Positions 34,069 through 45,017 of a DNA stretch of 64,000 nt are shown one piece after another. The first letter of the stretch is position 1. Every line of letters starts with the position of its first letter. The stretch comes from Acephala macrosclerotiorum (Eukaryota; Ascomycota; Leotiomycetes; Helotiales; Mollisiaceae), in NCBI GenBank assembly GCA_014904845.1, contig MU119247.1, positions 241,336-305,335 of the forward strand, in the 5' to 3' direction. Below the pieces are notes generated by a model. That model was given only the letters and a program-made list of their open reading frames with translations. It was not told where the DNA came from and did no database searches. The position numbers were made by a program, and so were the translations under genes.

Positions 34069-35536
34069 GATACCTGGGAACTTGTCATGACTAGAAGCTT
34101 GATTCTGAATAGCCGTGAATAGAGATGATCGTATTTTTGACTTGCAAAAGCAACAGCAAAAGAGAAAAGGGCATCTTTATACTTCTTATGAAACAGAAAA
34201 TCATCTCGATGGCAAATGCGTGCCTTCCAGCTTGAACATTTCGAACATTCGAAGTTCGAAAGTGAGTTGCTAGGCGTTGTGCAATGATGGGACGTCGAAC
34301 TTTCGCACATCTGGGGCGTCGTACTTTGAAGCTCCTTATCGAAGTAGAGAACTTGATAAGGAATCGTACTTTCATGCAAGAGCGAGGCCCGAGTTCCTAT
34401 TTCTAGCGCGGCGGGGCAATCAAGATCTTGCGGGGAAGGATGGAACAAAAGTACGATTTGACAACTGTGATCACGGGAACTTCGACCTGCTGTGCCTCAG
34501 CAAACCTTCTTCACCCGCATATCTGTCTTGGCAGTCAGCCTCACGACGTCAACGGACGCCAGGCGGTTCCACCTCGAATGAATTAGGCGAGAACACGAAG
34601 GCTCTGTGTCGAATACATTCCTATGCGTACTTTTTAGCTTCGCGAAAGTACGATATTTGAGGTTGTGGCGCAATTCGGCTGGCATGCCTCTGACTATGAT
34701 TCGCTTGATCACTGAAAGTTGTACTCCATTTTGCCCAACGTGGCCTCGAGAGTATGTCACGAGTGCGCTCCCATCGAGTTCGTGACAATCTCAGAAGAAG
34801 CCTTGCATTTTTAACGGGACGTTATCAGCGTCCAGGGGGCTGGAATATCTGGCCCTATATGGCAAAGAGCCTCGCTGTAAGAGACCCCCACGAAACACAA
34901 TTTCGCACGCCATTTTCCTCAAATCAAGTTCCGTAATTTGGTTTTAACGTCTTCGTCTCAAGCCTTATACCGTCCTTTGGCGTTCATTTTACAATGGACT
35001 ACTATCTAAATTTGACACAATTATCCTCGTCGAGGGGATCTTCTGAATCTTTCGGTAATCTCAAACGACGCTTTTTCGAACTTACTTTGGATATAGTTAG
35101 TTAGCGTCGCCGCTTTGCTTAAGCGCTGCTCACTCTCGCCTTATTCTTTACTTAAGTTACTTAGTCACGTTTTTGCTCTCTCGTCTAATAACTAATTATA
35201 ATTTATTTACTATTTGGTTATACCGTGCGAAAGTTGTTAACTTTACACGATTATATTTAAGGGGATTAAATCGGCTCCTAGGGAATCCAAACAAGATCCC
35301 CCTAAAAATACATCGTGCAATTTTAAGGTAGATTTTTCTCGCAATATAGCGTGGCCCTGGCTCTTTCTAAGGAGAATCCGCCCTCACGCCTCCTCCCAAA
35401 AACTTTTGCTTTTTCGTAACTTCTTCCACTAGACCCTACTTGAGTACTTGTCCATCCGAAGTTGCTTATACATTGCAAATTTTTGTTTCAATAGACTATT
35501 TATTTCTTTGTATAATTATTCTTATTACTTACTTAT
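34069..35536. other. Intergenic, A+T-rich towards the LTR
   Basis: 34200-34680 holds several short imperfect inverted and direct repeats of a CGAACTTTCG/CGTACTTTC type. From about 35100 the sequence becomes A+T-rich and stop-rich in all frames and may be the eroded interior of an LTR element that ends in the LTR at 35537. No gene was seen. Confidence 0.4.
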
Positions 35537-35671
35537 TGTAACGATTCACATGTTACATCCACATTACGAGATCCCGCGACCGTTACCTAACGGGGCTAGC
35601 AGCTAGTCTCATGTATATATAGGCACCTACTCTAAGCAAATCCCTAACTTATAATCGTGTAATTCGTTACA
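35537..35671. repeat. Solo LTR-like repeat
   Basis: A 135-bp unit begins TGTAACG and ends CGTTACA, a perfect 7-bp inverted terminal repeat with the TG...CA ends of retrotransposon LTRs. Inside are a TATA-like box (catgtatatatagg) and the sequence expected between promoter and transcript start. No matching second copy and no 5-bp target duplication were seen. Confidence 0.55.
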
Positions 35672-35672
35672 C

Positions 35673-35703
35673 CGGCTTTTAAGAAGTGTACACCTAAAAG
35701 CCG
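35673..35703. repeat. Hairpin directly after the LTR
   Basis: CGGCTTTTA (35673-35681) and TAAAAGCCG (35695-35703) form a perfect 9-bp stem with a 13-nt loop, starting 2 bp after the LTR end. It occupies the place where a primer-binding site would lie in a complete element. Confidence 0.6.
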
Positions 35704-36468
35704 AATGTGGCTAGTCCTATTATTTGTTAGCGACCGGCTTCTGTGAAAGCCCAAGCTTTTTCTTCTTCATCTGAAGCATCAAGAACTCCACATCATGAGA
35801 TTGGACATATCAGAATAACCCGCCTCTATCCTCACAATGACCAACTTCGATATATCTCAAACTTCTTCGAATGAACGAAGTGGGCAGGACTATGATAATA
35901 GTGGGCCGAAAACTCTCGCGGCCTCTACCTGGGGAAGCAATCGAAATGGTTATACAAGCTATGACCAAGTCGCAAAATTCATAAAGAGTACCAAAAAGCT
36001 AGCTATAACAAATCTTTGGGAGATCCTCCACCAAATTCATGATTTGCAGATCTATGGACATATATACCCCGCTAGGCCCCACTTGTGCGTGAAGTTGACC
36101 TAACGAAATGAGTTGGTCGTCACTTACCACGAGTCGAAACAACTCATTTAGCCGAGAATTAGCCAATTAAAGCTGAGATAGCAGTGTATTAATGAAACGT
36201 TCGTTACTACGCATATACTACTAAAGACAAGCGCCATAGGTAGTCGCCGGCATGAAAAAACTCTAAGGGAGATTGGTGAGGATTGCTAAAGACCGGCCAT
36301 TGCATAGTAGAGAAAAAAGGATGAGCTAGATTATCCTTACATATATTTATGTTTGTTAAAATAGATGTGGTTGAAGATTGGTTGTTTGATTCAATTCAAC
36401 ATTTGCTTTATGCGTACTATTTTATGATCTTCAAATAATTATGTGTTTGCATCGTGTGTTTATATTTG
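35704..36468. other. Intergenic, no confident gene
   Basis: An 88-codon frame from ATG at 35837 (MTNFDISQTSSNERSGQDYD) has no recognised motif and sits next to the LTR; it may be element-derived. The remainder is A+T-rich without frames. Confidence 0.35.
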
Positions 36469-37864
36469 CTAGCCTCCATTGGGCCATTTCTGCACACTAA
36501 AATACATACAATTGGTAAACACTGTCCCACCATTTTTCCTTTTCGTAGTTAGCATTTATTCAGTAAATGGAGCAAAGTCTACTTACCAAGTAATATCAGA
36601 CGAAACTCTCGTCGCATTCACATCACAAAAGTCGATGCTCTACCCAATTATTAGCCTCTTACAAAACTTTAAACGAGAGAAAGCAACTAACCTGTCCAAA
36701 CAATTGTTTGCATTTTGCATATCTACTATTAGCGATATCATAAATCCAATTATCTGGACAAGTCGGTCTATTGCCATTGGTATTATTGACATCAGACTGA
36801 ATCATCATCATCACCTTCCCAGATCCATCGGGCTCATCATATGACCTCACCATCTCTGGAACAGCAGTCCTCTTCGAAGCTCCCGACACCGTGCCAGTCA
36901 ATCCGGGAGGACCAACCACGACACTGGAAGAGATCATATCGTTGCAAAATTTGCCGATAACATCAAGTCCCGCGTTTCGACTAAATGATTCTCCGAATTG
37001 GAAGAAACCGCCGTTGTAATATGGATCTCCGTTTCCTGGCCCGCAAGCTGACCAGATGGTTGGGTGAGCGGGATCTGTGTTAATAAGTGATAGGACTGGA
37101 AGTGTTTTTGTGAGATTGGCAGCAGCGGAGCTAATTGGGGCAGTCTATATGGGTGATGGGTCAAGTGAGAAGGCGAGACTGCTCGCATCAACGGGACCTA
37201 TGGTACAAAAAACGGAGACGGAAATTGAGTTATCGCTGCTGGTGCTACTGTCAATTCCCGAGGTAGTTAAAGGAGGTAAGGCTGAAGTATATATAGGTAG
37301 TGGGGAAGAAGGAGGTGTTGGATCGCCATCTGGTCCTATAGAAAGTGTAGGTAATCCCTCTGGAGGAGGTATGAGTCCACTGATGATTGCCAGCGGAGGC
37401 ATGAGGAGGATAAAGTTGAAATTAGTGGGGCATAGTTCTTAACCAAAAACGGTGCTAATTGGGCAGCCCTGGCATGCTAGTGCACTTAATGTCGAATCGC
37501 AGTACCAAATCGGTAAAATGGTAGGCGTTCCATCAATTGTTTTCGTTATTTTCGAATTTGTTTGGCATTGTTAGAAAACTTTTGAGGCAAGGGGTTGCGA
37601 AGATATTAACCGTCTCGCCAGAATAAGCCAAATAAGTGGTTTGCATTACTCCCGTCATAATAGCAGTTTGAGGTGCAATTGTAATGGCACTACTTGATGG
37701 AGGGGAGCGATCATTCAGTTGTGAGGAGTTAGTTAATACTGAGCTAGTCTTTAACCATTCGAGGAGAGTCATACAGTCGCGGGAGCGGCGGTTTGAAAAA
37801 CTGAAGCCATAGCACAACCCAGGTATAATGAGGAAAATGTGACAGTCCAAATGATAGGCTGCAT
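36469..37864 (-). pseudogene. Secreted protein gene of unknown family, probably decaying
   Basis: From ATG at 37864 a signal peptide is clear (MQPIIWTVTFSSLYLGCAMA, then SVFQTAAPAT to a GTATGA donor at 37774). Downstream, coding-like blocks follow on the same strand: GETVNIFATPC; in a shifted frame TILPIWYCDSTLSALACQGC; then a Pro/Ser/Thr-rich stretch (ISGLIPPPEGLPTL). A Cys- and Gly-rich C-terminal domain has TIWSACGPGNGDPY, YNGGFFQFGESFSRNAG, GKFCNDMI, RPTCPDNWIYDIANSRYAKC and, after two likely introns, CVQKWPNGG. The frame change near 37540 and a stop near 37158 (possibly inside a 48-nt intron) argue for decay or mis-splicing. It looks like a secreted cell-surface protein divergent from a zincin gene. 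I do not recognise the family. Confidence 0.5.
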
Positions 37865-39026
37865 TTTGAGGATGTAAAACGTCGCTTGGGTATGGAAAGA
37901 AGTTGTGAGGATCTTCTTGCTCGCAACGACCTACTTTTGAGGATACTGGCAGCACTATATTAACATAGCTCAAAGTCACCAACACCTTCGATTGCTAGTT
38001 CTCATGCATGTCCTTTCCAGAAGAATTGAAATAGATCCAACACCTCAATATTAGTAGTCCTACTCCTTCCACAATATATTCAATTTATATAATACCTCGT
38101 ACGCCCCATGAGGATATATTTAGAATTTTGATGTACTATCTACCAAATTTGAAAGAATATGTATTACCATATTAGTGGCAAAGCAAAGTAACAATGTCAG
38201 TAATAATGTTCGCAAGGCGCATATCTCCTCGATAATGGCCCTAAAAAGTACTAAAAAAGACCGAAGAAGCCTGAAGTTGGGTAGAACGTTGGAAGTCGTC
38301 GAGCCGCCTCGGATGTTGGGTTTCAGAATCAGGACTTTGCTGAAAAGTGTGCCAGAGGGGGCCATTGTTTCCCAGTTATGTTGGCGGCGTGGCGGCCATA
38401 GAAGTGGCCGTCCTGGCCTCCGGACCCATCACGGAACTACCCCGCGACAATGGAAGGCGAGGTACTGCTGATGGATTTCGAGAACTGCGATACCCTGATA
38501 CTCTCGATACGCAGACTGCAGATGCTCTTGGTTGCGTTGGATGTTGGAACTTGTACTATATCAATATCTCCAACTTGCAATTCATGATTGATTGGTCGCA
38601 CTTTTTACGATTCTTCCACGTCTCAGCTGTCTCTCCATTGAAGCTCAAAATAGAATAAAAAGGCTCAAAGTTCATGAGCTGCTCTATCCGTGAACGTTTA
38701 TAAGTGCTCACTCAGGGTCGTGCTAAGTGAAACTCTCCGTTATTAAAATATCAAAAACCAAGATCGGACAAACAAATACAATGATGCACTGGTTCTTTCT
38801 CGGTTTTCCTGTCGTTCATGAATCAGTTCTTCCTTCCTTCCAACCCTCGTCTTTAGTGTCAGGACTGCAAGATTCCGAGAACCAACTTGCATTCTTCTCC
38901 CAAGGGCTCAAAGTCAACCAGCACTACCTCGACCCCTTTCCAAGCCAAAAAAGTGATGGTGGTGATTCAAACAATGGGGTCTGACATACGATAGCATCTT
39001 AAAGTATTACGTTGACTTTCGATTAG
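37865..39026. other. Region between two divergent secreted-protein genes
   Basis: A minus-strand frame of 81 codons (38120-38365) ending in a hydrophobic helix (LRTLLLTLLLCFATNM) could be an upstream exon of the secreted protein gene. On the plus strand an ATG at 38781 opens MMHWFFLGFPVVHES for 68 codons and could be the original start of the zincin gene. Neither link is proven. Confidence 0.3.
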
Positions 39027-40564
39027 ACATTCCCTACTCTGGCTCGGAGATATGTTTACGAGACCACAGCGCCTAAATCGACGGTTTGGCAAGGTGTAAA
39101 CGGAGTTCAATGGGATCAATGGTCACAGTAGGAGGTTGTAATCGATTAGCCTTGTGACAAAACTAACGAATGGATCCAGAGATGTTGTCGTCAAGGCGTG
39201 GGCGCTGATGATGAAGATGGCTGTAAAGGCCCCCTCGGACTTGACTGACCTCACCCCATCAGGACCATCCTATCAACTCTTCCAATCCCAGACCACAAGC
39301 GATGGAATCTGTCAGGCGATGATGAAAGATCCAACAAGGAGTACGCCTGCTTACTTGCTCTGTTATCGTACTTTCATTGCTGCCAACAATTACGCGTATG
39401 GCCAGCTTTTCGGCGCTGATCCAGAAAATATCGACTTTAGTAAGTATACTCTCGTCAATATAATAATAGAACCCAAGTAATCACTAAACTCTTTCATATA
39501 GTCATCGCGAATTTTGAAAGAATTGACACCGAACTTGAGAACTTGCAATCAACAGGGGGAACAAACCCGGGTGCTGATGGGTTCATTCGAGCAGGCAATC
39601 TGCTGTACCTTACAATGGGGCCGACTTTTCATGCTTTAAATAGAGCAAACATCTGCGATGGGGGTACCCAAGGTATGTTAGATCGATCACCTTGTCGTCA
39701 AATGCTGAATTGGTTCTTCAAAGCATTTGCAGTCGTGGCAGCTGGCACGCAAGAATTTTCAGCAAATCAATACGTGTCCGCAGATGCATGGATAATACAT
39801 TTCTGTCCAGCGTTTTTCCAATTACCAAGAATGGAGAGACAGCTCTGGGACCTGCAACAGGGAGGCGTTCCGAAGGAGACGATCTGCAATCTAAACAATC
39901 TGGACTCCACGGCACGAGCATTATTGCACGAGGTGACTCAGTAAGTTAACCATGGGGAGGTAATAAGCATTTGAGTCTCTGACAAATGATTGGTAGTCTT
40001 CCATGGGTACTGAACACGAACTATTATCAATCCGACCCAGAGAAATATGGATTCTATACAGCAACGCCGTATGCAACGGACGCAGGCGGCAATCAGGCTA
40101 CACATACAAAGTCTTTCAGCTCGAGGAATGCAGACAGTTATGCTTGGATGGCAGTAAGTGTCTCAATGTTTTGTTAATTTTTGGATACATATATTTAGGA
40201 TAGACGTGCCGGGCTAAGTAATAAACCAGGTTTATAATTTTTGGAATTCAGTCAAGGAATGTCAAGGGATTAAGTACACTGGAACGAATCAAGCAGCTGC
40301 AGGTTGCAATACAGACGTTTGGCCATCCACTCCCGATGTGAATGAAAGGCTCTACCCCAAACTTGTTAAGAATCAGTGGAACAACTATGTAAAAGGTAAG
40401 AGCGTCTACATAATGTCGCTTAAGAGGAATGGGATAGCTGACTTTGCACACAGGAAATTGATAAGATTTGTTGGCGAGGGGCTGATAATTTTCCGAATGC
40501 GGATAGTTGTCTCTTTGGCATACAATCACCTTCGAGAACTCTATATATTCATTCATTCCTTTAG
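39027..40564 (+). pseudogene. Secreted zincin-like metallopeptidase (HEVTH), N-terminus broken
   Basis: The main body is well preserved in exons ending at 39439, then 39502-39940, 39997-40153 and 40230-about 40388, plus a last exon from about 40456. It reads KAWALMMKMA, NNYAYGQLFGADPEN, RAGNLLYLTMGPTFHAL, then ARALLHEVTH, where the zinc-binding HExxH is completed across an intron (CA|T). LPWVLNTNYYQSDPEKYG, NADSYAWMAVYNFWNS and WRGADNFPNADSC follow. This is the arrangement of fungal secreted zincins of the M35/Asp f 2-like type. The N-terminal part reads STVWQGVNGVQWDQW but is cut by TAG after WSQ, a second TAG after EVVID and a frame change at about 39170. The stops fit CAG-to-TAG changes. 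Alternatively, a missed intron structure hides an intact start. Confidence 0.6.
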
Positions 40565-40670
40565 CTGCTACAATGACTATCAGATCCTTTGGAAACCAGA
40601 ACATGCCTCATAATTACATGCATGAAATAGCGACCTCTGAGGAGTCATTCCCTGAAATCTGTCTTTGTCT

Positions 40671-41944
40671 TCAAGATTCCGTGTCGTAAGCGGAACCCGG
40701 AGCTTCTAGCAAATAGAAGCCACAAATGTTTTCTCTTTCCCAAACAACAGTGATGTCTTTGCTCAACGCGCTTCTGAGACCTTTCTCAGGACCGATAAAA
40801 ACGGCATCACCCTCGGGTGTGTAGAGCCTTCTAATAGCAGTCTGCGTAGGCGTACCGCCGATACCTCGAATAATCATCGATATCAACACCGGCCACGGCC
40901 CACGGGAGAGGGTAGGGATAATGTTTTCAATAAATCTCCGGTCCATTGGACGACCAACATGATGCTTCCAATGCTCTATTCCTCTGAATCCCATTGGAGG
41001 GGGTCTGTCAGGCTCGGTACCATATTCAAGGTGCAATCTTTCGAGTGAAGGCTTGACGGACTCGATGAACTTTGCAACTTCCGTATAGCGTGCCTTCTCC
41101 CTCTTCTCACACCATCTATGGTCAGGATAATCATCTTGCCCAACACTCGTAATGCGAAGATATCGTAGCTTGGTGCAGCAGCCAGTCAGAGGAAGTAGAT
41201 GACCGCTCATTGGCCCCGGATGTCGTGTGATGGGAACCAAGTTCTCATCCTCGGTTTCTCGGACTTCATACAGGGAACTTATGTGGTCAAGCCGAACCCT
41301 ATCAGAGACCTGCCCCCAGCCCTGAACGTTATCGATATCGAGAGACTGGAGTTTCGCTGGAAACGCCAAGATCCCTCTGAACAGTGCGTACGGCATCCTC
41401 CCGCCAATTCGAATCTTCGTCGCCGAATGGAACAATGGAGGAGGATTGACATAATATTGCTGCACATCCATGGAGCAAATGTCAACTGAAGTGACATTGA
41501 CTAAGCTCAGGAACGCCCTCCACAATCTCAGCTGATCCGCCTCAGACTCCTCGTCCATCCACATGTATGTCCAAATCAGCGAGGACACATAAATTCTGTA
41601 TGATGGGCGGCGTATCATTGTGTCAATGAACAATTGTTGTTTGTGGAACATGGTTTCATCCAGTCCATGCATATCTCGGTTGGGATTGTCTGCTCTGACC
41701 ATTCGTTCCCTGTAAATATCCATGAAAGTCCCTTCGTCATTGTGATAGCTGAGATCCACGTGACGATAGATGACTGGGGCTGCGAGATGATTCATGTCTC
41801 GTGAACAGAGAGCTGGATACGTTTAGTTATGGCTAAACAGCCAGAGGAAAACCTACCAATGTTCAAGAGCTCTGATGTCTCACACTGTTGTATCACAGCC
41901 TGCTGGAGCTCTGCGGCTAGTATGGAGAATGATGGAAATGACAT
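40671..41944 (-). CDS. F-box-like protein
   Basis: Two exons (41857-41944 and 40671-41812) encode 409 residues. The N-terminus, FSILAAELQQAVIQQCETSE followed by LLNIALCSRDMNHLAAPVIY and RHVDLSYH, has the F-box/F-box-like pattern: LP-like start, helix, L..AL.S......P..YR...L. The remaining roughly 350 residues are a leucine-poor fungal C-terminal region with no named domain (SLIWTYMWMDEESEADQLRLW, RIGGRMPYALFRGILAFP). Such proteins commonly act as substrate adaptors of SCF ubiquitin ligases, but that is inference here. The 44-nt intron keeps the frame. The gene ends 107 bp from the convergent zincin gene. The frame is intact. Confidence 0.72.
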
Positions 41945-42625
41945 TGCGTTGTATTAATCGTCCAACTGGTTGTGGGAGTCTCCTTGGATGATCTCTTTCG
42001 TGCTGAGCGTAAAGTTCTTCAGAACGTGGAGATGATGTGCTCACAAATGTTGGTTCTCGATTGATGCTATTTTTAAACAGGAAAATGGGTCACGTGTTAA
42101 ATGCTTCTTTTCCTCAGGCCACACCCGTTTCGCGAATTCTCCTTTCAAAAATTCAATGAAATAAAAGGATTCAGTTGCGCTATCAAAGTCTCGTCTAGGA
42201 ATACTAGCATGGTGCTTGAGAGTGATCATACACGTGATTGAGATGTATTCCTCTTGTTGCTCACCCCGTAATGGCTTAGTCGATTGATGATTTTACGCAG
42301 TTGCGGTTGAAAGGATACCAAAATTGAGTACGAATACAGGAATAAGACACGATTACCAGTGTTGAAAAGCTCGGATTCCCTCCACACTCATGGCTCTCCA
42401 CCTCACTAAGCTTTACCTCAACCACCATTGTCTTTAGCCTCCTCATTCAAAGCCCCTGACCATCAAGCTGGTACCCATTACACTCGAAATCATTAGCTCT
42501 TATTCTCAACGTTTACTTGCTTTACTCTCTATTACCTTCAGCTTGAATGTGTAGCAGTTGTTGCACTTAGCAAAACAAACACAATTTTCCCATCAACGCC
42601 TCATGCATATCTGCCACCAGCAGTA
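41945..42625. other. Intergenic, no gene seen
   Basis: This is the upstream region of the F-box-like gene and the 3' flank of the dead transporter. No motifs or long frames were seen. Confidence 0.4.
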
Positions 42626-44382
42626 TCATGATTCAGCTTTAACCTCTTCCTCAGCCACTGTTGACTTGCCACTGAGATCTTGTTCCCCCGTCACAGCCTG
42701 ATCCTTACCGAAAAGCGCATCTATTTCCTCCAAAGCAAGTCCTGATGTCTACGACGGCAATATGAGTCAAGGTACTGTACTACCAAACAAACTTATGAGA
42801 GTAAACGTACCTCGGGCAGCTTGAACCATAAGTAAACCAGATGGAGAATACCGAGACTGAGAAAGACCAGGTAATACTTCTATCCAATTCTTGCCTGCGC
42901 GGTTGATGCTAGTTCAAGCCACAATGTATCGACAGCAAAAATTGCAGCGAAAGAGTAAGAAGAGCCTTGTGACCGAAGGTGGGAAGGAAAGATTTTAGCC
43001 GTTACGGTGTACTGATTGATATCGATGAAAGCGTCGTAACTGATAGAACTCAAGGTCAGCAAACCATAAAGAGAAATTGCGGAAGAGGCCTTGCAACTGC
43101 TCACAAGTATACGTAGAGGAAGAGAAATGTCACTGCTGCTGCTGCGCAAGACTTTGAGGAGTTCTCGCTGTATTTGGCAATCAAGCCGGTGGCGATGATG
43201 AACATTACTATGGCACCGCTGTAGCCAATCACTACATGGATTCCATTAGCATAATCTAATTCCCGAGATGAGATCGAAAACCGCTTACATAGCGCCTTCC
43301 TTTTTCCTAGCCGATTAGACACAAAAGCACCGCCCACATTCGCAAAGGCAGCCCATGTGTTGTAGGCCGCACCGATAGCCAGTGCTTGCATACTCGATAG
43401 ACCAAGTGACTTGTAAAGCAGAGTGTTGTAGTTGTTGATGACCAGAACGCCGATGTTTTGTCCGCCTGCTACGAGCATCAAGCCTAGTATGATTCGTCTT
43501 CGGTAAGTTGGTATTGTAAAGAGCTGCCAAGGTCCGTGATTTCTGATCAAATTGTTATCGGTCTCGTGTTGGCTGGCTAGCTCTTGATATGCTACTGACC
43601 AAAGAAGGTGCCACCGAGCAAGCACATTACCCAAATAATAAGTGCTGCGTTTGGAAATCGCCATCCAAATGATGAGGTAGACTCGAAGAAATAAGCAAAG
43701 CTGTGAGTAACAAGTCAGTCTCCGGAACAGCCTTCAGTCTCATGCTTTGAAAACAATACTCACCCAATCCATCTGGCAAGTGCATATCCTATGTTAATAA
43801 ATGACCCGTGTGCTCCGGCCATCAATCCTCTGAAGTGAGGTGGCGCAACTTCAGAGTAATATGTTGGCATAGCTACCATCAACTGTCCAGTAGTTGCCAC
43901 ACCAGTGATGGAGCGCCCAACCAAGTACTTTCGTGTGAAGATGTCAGTGCCAAAGCTTTGAAGATCTTTTGAAGCAGGCATTACTAACTATTGCTTGATT
44001 CACCCCACCCGTCTGAATCGCGGCTCCGATGAAGCCTATTGTAGAAGCGACACGGAAACCATTGACGCGACCAAGTTTATCGCCAAGCTATCTAGCAAGC
44101 AACGACCCAAGGACACCTTCGCCGAAGAAGACCCCATTTGCAGCTCCTATGATAGTTGTTGTATGATTATAGCTTGGAGAAGTCGTATCTGATGATAGAT
44201 TAAGTGACGAGTACTATGTTGGTTGTCCAAGAGTAGTCGAGACTATGACAGCAAGAGAGTATCCAGTAAAAAGCGAGCCAAATGTCGCGAATAGCACAAC
44301 CTAAAGATGATATTAGAGAAGCAAGGCCAATGGGGTGCGGGGAACGCCATACCGAGACGTTATGGATGCTGTGGTGCTCCAT
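42626..44382 (-). pseudogene. MFS sugar transporter pseudogene
   Basis: From 44382 on the minus strand: MEHHSIHNVSVWRSP, a short intron, then CAIFATFGSLFTGYSLAVI, an in-frame TAG after LGQPT, TIIGAANGVFFGEGVLGSLL, a second TAG in the LLAR*LGDKLGR motif (family: RWLGDKLGR), GRSITGVATTGQLMVAMPTY, YSEVAPPHFRGLMAGAHGSF, GWRFPNAALIIW, PTYRRRIILGLMLV, NNYNTLLYKSLGLSS, a frame change around 43270, GYSGAIVMFIIATGL and finally the tail GLALEEIDALFGKDQ. This is a fungal hexose-transporter-type (sugar porter) sequence with 12 helices. The Trp-to-stop change and frame changes show it is dead. It would have moved a hexose or disaccharide across the plasma membrane. Confidence 0.78.
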
Positions 44383-45017
44383 GATAAGAGCTTCAAAAAA
44401 TCTTCGATACAAATGCCTTCAAAGGAAGTTTAGAGTGATGAAACATAAGATAACACATACTTGATGATGCTATATATACTTGCGTGACACAGATTTGACA
44501 GCTGCATTGGCCAACTCTGGTATGAGCTTCTGTCAGATGCTCCAGCGGGTTGACTTAGAGCATATGGTGGGCAAAAAGTATATTCATTGAGGTCTAAGGT
44601 TCTAGCTACAGAGAAGGATCAGGATAAATGATGGTGGTAGCTAAAACACGAGTAAAACGAGTGGATCCCACGTGATCAGCAACTGACAGCTTCCAAATCG
44701 ACTCCAGCAAGGGCCGTTAATGAGTGTGACAGGGGAGCGAGAACGGACACCGTCACGGCATCTTGATAGGCTCAAAGGGGCGGTTGTGTTGCAAGCAACA
44801 AGATCTGCAAAGATCTATATATAAATAACATGGAAACTGTAGCCGATGCGCAAGGGGCCAAAACAGGATCCCCCTGAGTATAATCCAGCTGACTCATCAT
44901 CGTGCTCAGGACTCAGGGCTCAGCTCAGGTTAGAGCAGCGACTGCTCAGGTCCAAAGACGGAAACGGATTTTGGTGGGTTCAATTGTCGCCGAGATTATA
45001 TTGGTAATTTCAACTTT
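44383..45017. other. Intergenic with clustered CTCAG repeats
   Basis: This separates the divergent transporter pseudogene and Clr5 gene. At 44903-44950 the pentamer CTCAG occurs five times within about 48 bp (gctcagg, actcaggg, gctcagctcagg, tgctcagg), a possible binding-site cluster for the Clr5 gene. Confidence 0.4.

Noticed and set aside
34200..34680. Short CGAACTTTCG-type repeats as a CRISPR-like array
   Set aside because: Units are irregular in spacing and sequence, and the context is eukaryotic.
35837..36103. 88-codon plus-strand frame after the LTR
   Set aside because: No motif; next to repeat sequence; not enough support for a gene.
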